36,924 bases of DNA from a virus (IMGVR_UViG_3300042561_000300:1-36924), one strand, 5' to 3'. Counted from the first letter of the stretch, positions 23,229 through 29,679 are shown. The notes: generated from the letters alone by a model not told the origin. A program made the numbers and translations.

Positions 23229-23838
23229 GATTTTTAAGTATTTTTTTGAGTTTAGAAATTGTTTTCATTGTTGATTTTAGCTCTTCAGGATAGCGATGGA
23301 TGGTGTTAAGTCGCATGTTGCTTTCGCGATCTACCAGCATGAGGTTCTCGATTTGCCAGTTCTCCTTATTGCCATCTATGAAGCGCAGGAATTTGCCTTT
23401 CGGTATTGGGCCGTTCTCGATTTCCCAGGCAAGCCGGTGAGTCATCACCCAGCCATTGAGCCCTTCTTTGACCTTTGTCCAGTGATAGCCTTCAGAATCG
23501 ATGCGAGTCCATCCCACAGGCTTGTAGTTTGCCGGAATGTGGCCAGTCTTAAAGTGCGTATACTCGGGTGCATTGTTGTTGCCCTTCACACCTTTGTTCC
23601 AAGGGGTGTGTCCTTTGGTGAATCTATTCTTAACCCCTGCAATTGCCACAACTTTGCCGTGCACCTCTCGGATATACTCAGGCGCTTTTTTTAGACCAAG
23701 CTTGTGCGCGATGTTGTAAACGCTTGACTCAGATATGCCAAGAATTTTGGCAATCTCTGCCGTCTTAGTGTGCGAGTAATACTCCACAACGTAATCGATG
23801 ACCAGCTGGCCGTGTCGCTTACTTCCCATAATTGCCAT
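23209..23838 (-). CDS. HNH-like protein with N-terminal helix-turn-helix (degenerate HNH)
   Basis: The 209-residue product has a helix-turn-helix in about residues 18-50 (AEIAKILGISESSVYNIAHK), an NUMOD-like basic linker (TKGHTPWNKGVKGNN) and an HNH_3-like domain (THRLAWEIENGPIPKGKFLR, then DGNKENWQIENLMLVDRESN). The usual HH pair before DGN is replaced by R-F, so a key His of the nuclease site is missing, although the MTHRLAWE His and the Asn residues remain. It may bind DNA or cut poorly. It overlaps the upstream nuclease gene by 20 nt. Free-standing homing-like endonucleases often invade this type of cluster. Confidence 0.8.
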   Translation of the reverse strand: MAIMGSKRHGQLVIDYVVEYYSHTKTAEIAKILGISESSVYNIAHKLGLKKAPEYIREVHGKVVAIAGVKNRFTKGHTPWNKGVKGNNNAPEYTHFKTGHIPANYKPVGWTRIDSEGYHWTKVKEGLNGWVMTHRLAWEIENGPIPKGKFLRFIDGNKENWQIENLMLVDRESNMRLNTIHRYPEELKSTMKTISKLKKILKNHGKEQD

Positions 23839-24409
23839 CGAATTGATTTAGAAAGCCTGCGATTAGCTGAAAGGCATGGTCGAGTTCTTGCTGGTTGTGG
23901 CGGTATAGGTAGAGGTCTTTGAACTGCCCCGACTTTTTCACCTTTGGAGGCACGCCGATGTAGTAGAAGTCTTTCGGATCCCAGCCCATCAGCATGCAGT
24001 ACCACACAGCCTGCACATGGTTGAAGTGCTTTATCATGTCATCAGCGAAGGCTTGCAGATTCTTCGCCGTTGTGGTCTTGACATCAGCGATGATCTTCAT
24101 CTCATCCCAGCAGATATCCATCGCACCTTTGGCGAGCACGGTCTTATCCCCAAAGGTAAGTTCAGTCACCACGATGCGCTCCTTTTCGCTTTTGTCAAAC
24201 AGCTCACCAAGCAGCTCGACCTGGTGAATTGCATCGTAGGTGTTGCGCACTGCATCGCCCATCTCTGAATAGTCGCACTCAAGCAGTGAGTAGTGGAAGT
24301 CCTTGCCATAGTTAAGCGATGCCTTAGCGTAGCTGATGTCTCCAGTGTAGTGCCGTTTGATTCGGCTTGCGCTTACGGCTGGGTAGTTGATGTAATCTTC
24401 GCGTGTCAT
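23819..24409 (-). CDS. RecB/Cas4-like PD-(D/E)xK exonuclease
   Basis: The ATG at 24409 overlaps the upstream stop (ATGA) and gives 196 residues (MTREDYINYPAVSASRIKRH). The nuclease core is visible: H-Y-S near residue 40, then AKGAMDICWDEMKIIADVKT with the D-x(n)-D-x-K active site, and FNHVQAVWYCMLM with the Q-x3-Y helix. The N-terminal SASRIKRHY resembles DUF3799/exonuclease VIII-type proteins. It would process double-stranded ends for recombination together with the SSB-like protein of the same transcript. No RecT/ERF annealing protein was recognised nearby. Confidence 0.82.
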   Translation of the reverse strand: MTREDYINYPAVSASRIKRHYTGDISYAKASLNYGKDFHYSLLECDYSEMGDAVRNTYDAIHQVELLGELFDKSEKERIVVTELTFGDKTVLAKGAMDICWDEMKIIADVKTTTAKNLQAFADDMIKHFNHVQAVWYCMLMGWDPKDFYYIGVPPKVKKSGQFKDLYLYRHNQQELDHAFQLIAGFLNQFDGNYGK

Positions 24410-24636
24410 GATTCGTAGGTTAAGGTGTAGTAATGTTGCCCATCTGAATACTCGATTGGATTCCATTCTTTAGTACCATTATCAAAAGCATCAACTATCT
24501 GCTCCTTCTCAATTGCAATATACTTGTGAAAGTTATTCAGGAACTGCCTGCCCTTGTCGGTATGAACTTCAAAGAATTCCGGATGCAATTCTCTTAGCTC
24601 GGTCATTAGTTGCTGCACTGCTGTCTTAGTTGCCAT
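24406..24636 (-). CDS. Small helical protein, 76 residues (paralogue of 24626-24841)
   Basis: The product (MATKTAVQQLMTELRELHPE; then FLNNFHKYIAIEKEQIVDAF) shares layout and residues with the 71-residue neighbour: a T-A-V-x-x-L start, a helix with E-F/F-F, E-K/E-R-E before an I/M-x-x-A/M-x-N-G turn and a final aromatic tail. Short proteins of this type are widespread in Bacteroidota phages and have no known function. It overlaps both neighbours. Confidence 0.7.
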   Translation of the reverse strand: MATKTAVQQLMTELRELHPEFFEVHTDKGRQFLNNFHKYIAIEKEQIVDAFDNGTKEWNPIEYSDGQHYYTLTYES

Positions 24637-24841
24637 AAGTGTCGGTAAAATATTCGTTAGCTGTTTGCGGCCCTTCGATTATGCCTTCCGCTTTTCCGGC
24701 ATTGTACATCTGCATCATGTATTCGCGCTCAACTACCTTAGCAGTCTCGAATGCCTCTGCAAAGAAAGGCCCCATTTCGGATGCGAGCTTGTTCTGAATG
24801 GTTAGTCGCAGCCATTCAACTGCTGTCATTTTAGTTGGCAT
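24626..24841 (-). CDS. Small helical protein, 71 residues (paralogue of 24406-24636)
   Basis: The product (MPTKMTAVEWLRLTIQNKLA; then FETAKVVEREYMMQMYNAGK) ends with TANEYFTDTYGN. It belongs to the same small family as the next gene, and the two overlap by 11 nt in tandem. It follows the AT-rich insert; the sequence before its ATG is part of the 16-bp direct repeat at 24839-24854. Confidence 0.7.
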   Translation of the reverse strand: MPTKMTAVEWLRLTIQNKLASEMGPFFAEAFETAKVVEREYMMQMYNAGKAEGIIEGPQTANEYFTDTYGN

Positions 24842-24854
24842 GTTTTATCGTGTT
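24839..24854. repeat. 16-bp direct repeat, proximal copy flanking AT-rich insert
   Basis: CATGTTTTATCGTGTT here is identical to 25663-25678. Each copy contains the last three codons of a gene (Thr-Arg-stop on the minus strand) and the ATG of the next. The two copies bracket 25665-24845, the AT-rich two-gene block. Confidence 0.9.
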
Positions 24855-25426
24855 TTATGTTTGATTTCAATATTCAGAATCTCATTAGCAATATCCAAAA
24901 CCAATGGTTTATTTCGGTAAGGATATTTTTCAAGGTTGTACAACAGGCTCCATAAATTAGAAGTTACTTTCGTTTTTTTGCCATCTAAATGATTTTTTAT
25001 CCCATGGCAATAATCTCTTACAAAATCATTAGTTGCATTACCGGTTAAAATTATTTCAGAGGCTTTTGTATATTTTGCAGTTATTGATATTTTAGGGTAA
25101 TCACATATGTTTAACCAAAAACCATCTGTAATAAAACTATAACTGTTGGTTGTATGATATCTTTTAATACTATAATTAAGTTCTAATTCCTTAACCCAGC
25201 TAAAGACTTCTTTTATTATTGATTCAACGCAATAATCATAAGCATTACGCCAATCGTTATTAAAGTATTTTTCTTTAATCAATAAGCCTATATACGAATT
25301 ACAAACTTGAATATGCTGTTGTATATGGTCGAAAGGGCTTGTTATTGAAAAATATCTGTCAATGTGTTTTTCATGTGGCAGGCATTTACATTCGCCATAT
25401 GTGTGAACTATTTTTTCAGCATTCAT
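24845..25426 (-). CDS. AT-rich 193-residue protein of unknown function (inserted gene)
   Basis: The product is basic and aromatic, with stretches such as YFNNDWRNAYDYCVESIIKE and SLLYNLEKYPYRNKPLVLDI. Several cysteines and histidines occur near the N-terminus (ECKCLPHEKH). Base composition is clearly more AT-rich than the flanking replication genes, with A/T-ending codons favoured, which indicates foreign origin. With its upstream partner it lies between 16-bp direct repeats. Accessory genes of this kind often carry anti-defence or host-specific functions, but nothing here identifies one. Confidence 0.75.
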   Translation of the reverse strand: MNAEKIVHTYGECKCLPHEKHIDRYFSITSPFDHIQQHIQVCNSYIGLLIKEKYFNNDWRNAYDYCVESIIKEVFSWVKELELNYSIKRYHTTNSYSFITDGFWLNICDYPKISITAKYTKASEIILTGNATNDFVRDYCHGIKNHLDGKKTKVTSNLWSLLYNLEKYPYRNKPLVLDIANEILNIEIKHKTR

Positions 25427-25665
25427 TCCTCAAAGTTTTTAGATTCAACTTCCCTCAAACTTACTGAGCTTCCAAATTCTCGATTATGGCTTTCAATTCT
25501 CATTTGAGTTGATGCCCTATCGAGCTCATACTTTAACGAATTATTTGCCTGCTTTGCTAAATTAGCTTGTGCCTTCGCTTGGTCAACTGCTATTTCGTTT
25601 TTGTCAAGTTTCTCCATTTGATCAAAAATAAAATGGAGCAGAGATTTGTTGTTTACTGGTTTCAT
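25423..25665 (-). CDS. AT-rich 80-residue coiled-coil protein (inserted gene)
   Basis: The product (MKPVNNKSLLHFIFDQMEKL) is mostly helix with a heptad-like centre (AKAQANLAKQANNSLKYELD). It overlaps the 193-residue gene by 4 nt and shares its AT-rich composition, so the two form a unit. It could be a partner or regulator of the larger protein. No family was recognised. Confidence 0.65.
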   Translation of the reverse strand: MKPVNNKSLLHFIFDQMEKLDKNEIAVDQAKAQANLAKQANNSLKYELDRASTQMRIESHNREFGSSVSLREVESKNFEE

Positions 25666-25678
25666 GTTTTATCGTGTT
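25663..25678. repeat. 16-bp direct repeat, distal copy flanking AT-rich insert
   Basis: This is the second copy of CATGTTTTATCGTGTT. Removing one copy and the DNA between them would join the coiled-coil gene (25669-26292) directly to the 71-residue gene (24626-24841) with an intact junction. Confidence 0.9.
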
Positions 25679-26292
25679 ATGGTTTGTATTTGTTCTTCGT
25701 AAATCTCAATGCCAGCGATGGCGGTCACTCCGCACTTCTCCATTGCCTTGAGCAAGTTCTGCGTGAGGTCTTCGGGCTTGTACATTCCCGAACCGAATAG
25801 GACACTCAGCACCTTCATCCAATCCACTTCGCCAGTGATTCGAGTTCTGCGGATTGTGCGAATGCCTTTGATGTGGCTGTGCTGGATGCTTACATTAGCG
25901 AGCTGATCGGTCAAGTCGGCTATCGATCGGGATTGCTCCTGAATGCGCTTTTGTTCTTCTTGCTGCTTGCGATTAAGCTCGGCAGTGTACTTCAGCATCT
26001 CAGCTTTGGTCGATGCGATGAAAGCCTGGAGCGGTTCGGTGGCATCTGACTCGATGCGCATGAGCTCTTTCTTATAGGCATCGAGCGGACCGGTGACCAT
26101 CTTACGCGCATCTTGTATAGCTTTGACAGCGGCGTTAACCTGAGCGATGGCGTTGGATGCGGCGGTGTATTGGTTTTGGCTTTCGATTGGCTGAATGTTA
26201 GCCGTTAGCCTCTGAGCATTTAATGTCTCGGGAGAATTTATTGATTGATACAATTTCTCGATAGGAATTGTTATCTTTGCGATACTGTTCAT
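25669..26292 (-). CDS. Coiled-coil protein of the recombination cluster (DUF1351-like)
   Basis: The 207-residue product has a long central coiled coil (about residues 50-130, KAIQDARKMVTGPLDAYKKE then NRKQQEEQKRIQEQSRSIAD) and a smaller C-terminal domain (RITGEVDWMKVLSVLFGSGM). The A-R-K-x-V-T-G-P-L-D pattern resembles DUF1351-like phage proteins next to RecT, ERF or SSB genes. It may assist the SSB-like protein or nuclease. It follows a bidirectional hairpin at 26308-26344. Confidence 0.65.
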   Translation of the reverse strand: MNSIAKITIPIEKLYQSINSPETLNAQRLTANIQPIESQNQYTAASNAIAQVNAAVKAIQDARKMVTGPLDAYKKELMRIESDATEPLQAFIASTKAEMLKYTAELNRKQQEEQKRIQEQSRSIADLTDQLANVSIQHSHIKGIRTIRRTRITGEVDWMKVLSVLFGSGMYKPEDLTQNLLKAMEKCGVTAIAGIEIYEEQIQTITR

Positions 26293-26307
26293 GTGTTTTG
26301 TATTAGT

Positions 26308-26344
26308 AAAAGCCCGGCTATAGTGTGTATGCCGGGCTTTTTTT
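26308..26344 (+). terminator. Strong hairpin between SSB-like and coiled-coil genes
   Basis: AAAAGCCCGGC and GCCGGGCTTTT form an 11-bp perfect stem with a 12-nt loop. On the plus strand it runs into seven T residues, the better terminator orientation. On the minus strand, where transcription runs, the stem is followed by TTTTAC, so it may attenuate rather than stop early transcription, or protect the 3' end of the SSB-like mRNA. Confidence 0.65.
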
Positions 26345-26355
26345 GTGGTTAGAAA

Positions 26356-27003
26356 TTAGAATGGACTCTTATCGTCTGACTCTGAGAATAGTGAATCGAA
26401 GTCTGTGGCTGATGCCTCCCACGTTGGCGCTGGCACAGCTGGCTTGGCGGTAGTTCGCGCAATCCATTCATCGCTCTTGCGAATATCTTCCTGAAGGAAC
26501 TCCGGCAGCTTTGCGAATACCTCAGCATTGTGCTCGGTTGTGTCATAGGTAAGCAGCTCGTTAATTGCAGGCGGGCAAGCGAAGCCTTTAGGAAGCGGAG
26601 AGATGCTCATGATGTTGGCGTATGTCCTGTCCTCTTTGCCATTATGGGCGATGTTAACCATGCCGGGATGTCCAAGTAGCTTGGTGATGTCGAAGTCAGC
26701 GGCTTGCGCATCTGTGAGCTTCTTGCCAATCCATGACTCGATGAACTTGCGAAGGGATGCTTTCTCGCCCATTGTGAGGTTGAATACTGTCTTCACATAG
26801 AAGGGCTGTTCGCCTTTGTCCTCGCTGAACACAGCGGTCTCTGTTGGCAGTTCAAAGAGGAATTGAACTTTGCGTTTCTTGTTGCCCCACTTTTCATCGA
26901 AGGTAGTGCCCTTGTCGATGATTTGGTAGCAGCGCGCAGGATATGCGCCTTCGGGTGCGATTTGGCGGGTTTGACTTCCGCCTGAGTTTACTGGTGCTTT
27001 CAT
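26356..27003 (-). CDS. Single-stranded DNA-binding-like protein (DUF669-like)
   Basis: The 215-residue product has an OB-like N-terminal region (GAYPARCYQIIDKGTTFDEK, NKKRKVQFLFELP) and ends DFDSLFSESDDKSPF. An acidic tail ending in S/D-P-F is the hallmark of SSB-type proteins, which use it to recruit partners. Phage SSB-like proteins of this kind coat single-stranded DNA during replication and recombination. The neighbours (coiled-coil protein, nuclease, helicase, primase) fit. Homology to bacterial SSB itself is not visible. Confidence 0.75.
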   Translation of the reverse strand: MKAPVNSGGSQTRQIAPEGAYPARCYQIIDKGTTFDEKWGNKKRKVQFLFELPTETAVFSEDKGEQPFYVKTVFNLTMGEKASLRKFIESWIGKKLTDAQAADFDITKLLGHPGMVNIAHNGKEDRTYANIMSISPLPKGFACPPAINELLTYDTTEHNAEVFAKLPEFLQEDIRKSDEWIARTTAKPAVPAPTWEASATDFDSLFSESDDKSPF

Positions 27004-27014
27004 AAGTAAAAAGA

Positions 27015-27326
27015 TTAAATTGAGGTTAAAAGTGCTTGAGTTGATTGTTCGTGAAGGTATTCAGTGACATATGCAAACTGGTTGTGGAATTCTTCCATGT
27101 TGCAAGGGTCATAGATGCGCTTCTCAGGCGGTACGCCGTGCTCCATCGAGCGGTGATACTGGCGTGCGAGATTTGCTGCTTGGCTGTCGCATCGGGTGTA
27201 AAGCCCCTTGATGCAGCCGTCATTTACAACCATCACCATTGTGCCGGTGAGATGGTTGTAATGGAAAAATTCAGTGCCCTTCCAATTCTTGAAGGTTGTC
27301 GCTGGTGATAGTTCTGGTGTGTTCAT
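27015..27326 (-). CDS. Hypothetical 103-residue early protein
   Basis: The product (MNTPELSPATTFKNWKGTEF; then GTMVMVVNDGCIKGLYTRCD) is a small mixed alpha/beta protein with a C-terminal helical part rich in H, Y and Q. No motif was recognised. It lies between a GC-rich hairpin and the SSB-like gene in the early transcript. Confidence 0.65.
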   Translation of the reverse strand: MNTPELSPATTFKNWKGTEFFHYNHLTGTMVMVVNDGCIKGLYTRCDSQAANLARQYHRSMEHGVPPEKRIYDPCNMEEFHNQFAYVTEYLHEQSTQALLTSI

Positions 27327-27359
27327 GTTTATTTATATTTGAAATGTTTAGAAAGAAAT

Positions 27360-27377
27360 GGGGGCGGTTAGGCCCCC
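27360..27377 (-). terminator. GC-rich hairpin after the first early gene
   Basis: On the minus strand GGGGGC and GCCCCC pair around a 6-nt loop, followed by ATTTCTTTCT. The T run is interrupted, so it is a weak terminator or attenuator. It lies between the 65-residue gene and the 103-residue gene. Confidence 0.5.
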
Positions 27378-27384
27378 GTGAAAT

Positions 27385-27582
27385 TTAGTTGTTTAATGAT
27401 TCAAGATAAAGCATGTATTCTGTTTTCATTCCAGCATCAAGCATTTTAATGAATTCAGGATCGTTTCTTGAAATGCAAATCCATTCACCATTTCCTAAGA
27501 TGAAGAAATTGTCACCAGTTCCAAATTCGAAAGCTTCGTCTTTTGTTTTGTAAGATTGCGGAAAGTTGATTGTTGTTGTCAT
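27385..27582 (-). CDS. First early gene, 65-residue hypothetical protein
   Basis: The product (MTTTINFPQSYKTKDEAFEF; GDNFFILGNGEWICISRNDP) is small, acidic and AT-rich in codon choice. It sits 29 nt after a canonical early promoter and before a hairpin, so it may be made at a higher level than the genes beyond. First genes of phage early transcripts often act on the host, but nothing specific is visible. Confidence 0.7.
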   Translation of the reverse strand: MTTTINFPQSYKTKDEAFEFGTGDNFFILGNGEWICISRNDPEFIKMLDAGMKTEYMLYLESLNN

Positions 27583-27611
27583 GGCGTTTATTTTTCGTTG
27601 TTTTGTTGAGG

Positions 27612-27619
27612 CAAATGTA
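27612..27619 (-). promoter_or_regulatory. Early block promoter, TTG-N19-TACATTTG
   Basis: The minus strand reads TTG, 19 nt, TACATTTG, then a 29-nt A-rich leader before the ATG at 27582. It lies in a 125-bp AT-rich gap and probably begins the replication transcript. No Shine-Dalgarno sequence is present in the leader. Confidence 0.8.
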
Positions 27620-27707
27620 AATCCTTATTTTGAATTCACAATACTTAAACAAAGAAAAAAGTAAACCACCAGCGCGAAAAATCGCAAGTGCTTAATAATC
27701 AACGCAA

Positions 27708-28352
27708 TTATTTTGCGCGACCAATTGCGAATCCTGTAATGCCACCAAGTGCGAAAGCGAATGCGCGTGTTTCGTACCACTTCTTCGGAGGCTCGGGCAC
27801 GATTATGTTATTCATGCCGGTAACGGTCACATAAGGGTTATCGATGCCAAGCCTAACAACCTTATCACGCTTACGCGATAGGAAGCCCTTACGCAGCGTA
27901 TCTCCAATCGCAACGGTATAAGACACCGGAATGATAATTGAGTCCAACTGAAGCCGTCCTAAGCGGTTAATTTGCCCACCTATCTCGAGCCACTTACCCG
28001 GCCGATGGAAGGTGCGAGGCAGGCGAAGGTGCGGAAAGCTGTCAATGTACACGGTCTCGCCGAGTTGAATCTCGGTCTTAATCTTGGTCCGCGTTTGGTA
28101 GCGTATTACCACCTCAGGCTCACGCAGCTCGAGTGCTTTAATCCTTGCCCCTGCAATTGCCAGCTGAATCGATTGCGAGTATATCCAACTGCTGTCCTGA
28201 TTGATGCGCACCACATACTCATTATTGAGCGAATCGAGATACATCGCATTGCTTTCGGCCTCGCCTAATGCTCCACAAGTGCGCATCAAAAGCAGCAAAA
28301 GAAATAAGCATATTACTAATAGGCTGAGACTGGTTACGTTGCTTTGCTGCAT
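27708..28352 (-). CDS. Membrane-anchored spanin-like or envelope protein
   Basis: The 214-residue product has an N-terminal transmembrane segment (SLSLLVICLFLLLLLMRTCG, about residues 8-27), a periplasmic-type domain with a helical part (AMYLDSLNNEYVVRINQDSS) and strands (RYQTRTKIKTEIQLGETVYI), and a C-terminal glycine-rich hydrophobic segment (FAFALGGITGFAIGRAK). Proteins of this layout next to endolysin genes in Bacteroidota phages may act as spanin-like components in outer membrane disruption. A role in phage adsorption or exclusion is possible. It follows the HisKA-like gene in the same transcript. Confidence 0.6.
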   Translation of the reverse strand: MQQSNVTSLSLLVICLFLLLLLMRTCGALGEAESNAMYLDSLNNEYVVRINQDSSWIYSQSIQLAIAGARIKALELREPEVVIRYQTRTKIKTEIQLGETVYIDSFPHLRLPRTFHRPGKWLEIGGQINRLGRLQLDSIIIPVSYTVAIGDTLRKGFLSRKRDKVVRLGIDNPYVTVTGMNNIIVPEPPKKWYETRAFAFALGGITGFAIGRAK

Positions 28353-28519
28353 TTTATCAGTTCGTTTAATCGTTTGAGGTAAGTGCTCTTATCGCGCAGC
28401 TCGTTGAGCAATATATCGCCCGCCACCTTAATCGGCATTGACTTCTCGGCAATGTAAACTGCCAGCACCTTCACAAGTCGCTCATCGCATTCGCAATCGG
28501 TCGCTGGTAGGTTGTTCAT
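28334..28519 (-). CDS. Hypothetical 61-residue protein
   Basis: The product (MNNLPATDCECDERLVKVLA) is a small helical protein with a C-x-C near the start and a basic end (KRLNELIKCSKAT). Its ATG overlaps the stop of the HisKA-like gene (ATGA), so it is translationally coupled to it. No family was recognised. Confidence 0.65.
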   Translation of the reverse strand: MNNLPATDCECDERLVKVLAVYIAEKSMPIKVAGDILLNELRDKSTYLKRLNELIKCSKAT

Positions 28520-29082
28520 AATTGCCGTGTTGCTTTCTTAACTAACAGCCGAATCACATTGTCGAGCTTTTCAACACTATCTTCGAGCATTTTCATCACA
28601 CCATCGCGCTCCTGATCGGTTGCCCATGTATGCTCATTTATCATTTTCACCAAGCCACCAATCGATGTCAACGGCTGCCGAAGCTCATGCGATAGGGTAA
28701 ATCGGAACTCTTCAAGAAGCATCTTTTGCCGTTCATATTCGTGGTTGCTTATGGAAGTAACATCGACCAGTTGAATGCCGATGAAGTGCAGCATATCGAC
28801 AATCGCGTAAACATTCCACATGTTGAACCGCTCGGATGCAATCTTCTGCTTTGTCTTTGCGTATGCCCGAATCGGGTCAGGCGATTTGCTTTGCGCCTTG
28901 CGAATGGCTGCAAGCAATTCATCGCGGTCGCTATCTTGCGCTGCGATGTCGAGGATATTGCCGGGCTTTATGTGGCTGGAGTACTCGCGGAATAGGTCAT
29001 TCGTGGTGACGATGTTGCCATCCCTGTCGGTGATCACATAGAAGAGGTCAATTGATGACTCAAGGATGTGCAGCGATGCCAT
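28516..29082 (-). CDS. PAS + HisKA protein lacking the kinase ATPase domain
   Basis: From the ATG at 29082 the product has 188 residues. Residues about 5-115 form a PAS domain (SSIDLFYVITDRDGNIVTTN; IQLVDVTSISNHEYERQ). Residues about 120-185 form the dimerisation/phosphoacceptor helices of histidine kinases: the H-box FTLSHELRQPLTSIGG with phosphoacceptor H132 and P137, then a second helix (DGVMKMLEDSVEKLDNVIRL). The protein ends exactly where the HATPase_c domain should begin, so it cannot phosphorylate itself. It could dimerise with host kinases, act as a phosphotransfer or phosphatase partner, or block signalling. Its own promoter lies 4 nt before the ATG. It is placed next to the lysis genes. 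Confidence 0.85.
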   Translation of the reverse strand: MASLHILESSIDLFYVITDRDGNIVTTNDLFREYSSHIKPGNILDIAAQDSDRDELLAAIRKAQSKSPDPIRAYAKTKQKIASERFNMWNVYAIVDMLHFIGIQLVDVTSISNHEYERQKMLLEEFRFTLSHELRQPLTSIGGLVKMINEHTWATDQERDGVMKMLEDSVEKLDNVIRLLVKKATRQL

Positions 29083-29086
29083 GCTG

Positions 29087-29094
29087 CAAAGATA
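29087..29094 (-). promoter_or_regulatory. Promoter TATCTTTG of the HisKA-like gene
   Basis: Minus-strand TATCTTTG is followed by CAGC and then the ATG at 29082. A TTG lies 22 nt upstream. The 4-nt gap predicts a leaderless transcript. The element lies just after the stop of the upstream 130-residue gene (29097), so it makes a separate unit of the HisKA-like, 61-residue and spanin-like genes. Confidence 0.8.
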
Positions 29095-29096
29095 CG

Positions 29097-29489
29097 TTAA
29101 ACCGAACGTAAATCCGCAATTAATGAACGCCATGCTGGCACACATCCGAGCGCATACTTGATGGTAAGCAGCATCGTGAAGGTCAGCACAATTCCGTTAG
29201 CGAGTATATCGTAATTCATAGGCGTTGGCATTTCCGGCTCGTTTCTTACAGCGTGAGTTTTCGGGATGTAATACGTGGCGGCTGGGTATAAAGATACATC
29301 ACACGGCTGAATCGTGTCGAATGCTGTTAGCACTTTCGGCTTTGCCGGCTGTGCCATGACCGCCTGAAAGCTCTCACGATTCGCTTGGGCGAATGAGGTG
29401 TCTGCATTAGCAGCCTCCCAGCTCATCGTGTCAATGTTGAGCTTGCTGTAACGCACTACCTTTATTGTATCTCTTCTAATCTGTTGCAT
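29097..29489 (-). CDS. 130-residue membrane protein of the lysis region
   Basis: The product has a soluble N-terminal part of about 90 residues with a P-rich segment (QPAKPKVLTAFDTIQP) and one transmembrane helix near residues 95-115 (GIVLTFTMLLTIKYALGCV). It overlaps the holin-like gene by 14 nt. Position after the endolysin and holin-like gene suggests a lysis accessory role. No family was recognised. Confidence 0.6.
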   Translation of the reverse strand: MQQIRRDTIKVVRYSKLNIDTMSWEAANADTSFAQANRESFQAVMAQPAKPKVLTAFDTIQPCDVSLYPAATYYIPKTHAVRNEPEMPTPMNYDILANGIVLTFTMLLTIKYALGCVPAWRSLIADLRSV

Positions 29490-29679
29490 CGCTTTTGGCT
29501 TTTGGTATGTACCCTGCTGCTAATAGTGCTGCAATGATGGCGGTTAATGTCTCGGCTGTTATCACTTTGAAGATTAGCAAAAAGATGGACACCAAAATCA
29601 TAAGCGAACCGATTGTGCCACGCCAGTGCTTCACAATCACATCGAGTATTCGCCTTGGTTTGGTAGCCCTTTTTCGCAT
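29476..29679 (-). CDS. Holin-like small membrane protein
   Basis: From the ATG at 29679 the product has 67 residues (a GTG at 29694 would add five). A basic N-terminus (MRKRATKPRR) precedes two hydrophobic helices (IGSLMILVSIFLLIF and TLTAIIAALLAAGYI), with a charged end (KAKSDATD). This is the layout of two-helix holins, which open the inner membrane to release endolysin. It lies directly after the endolysin gene. Confidence 0.75.
   Translation of the reverse strand: MRKRATKPRRILDVIVKHWRGTIGSLMILVSIFLLIFKVITAETLTAIIAALLAAGYIPKAKSDATD

Noticed and set aside
27334-27341. Plus-strand TATATTTG in the early region
   Set aside because: Only a 14-residue frame follows on the plus strand, and no gene; treated as chance.
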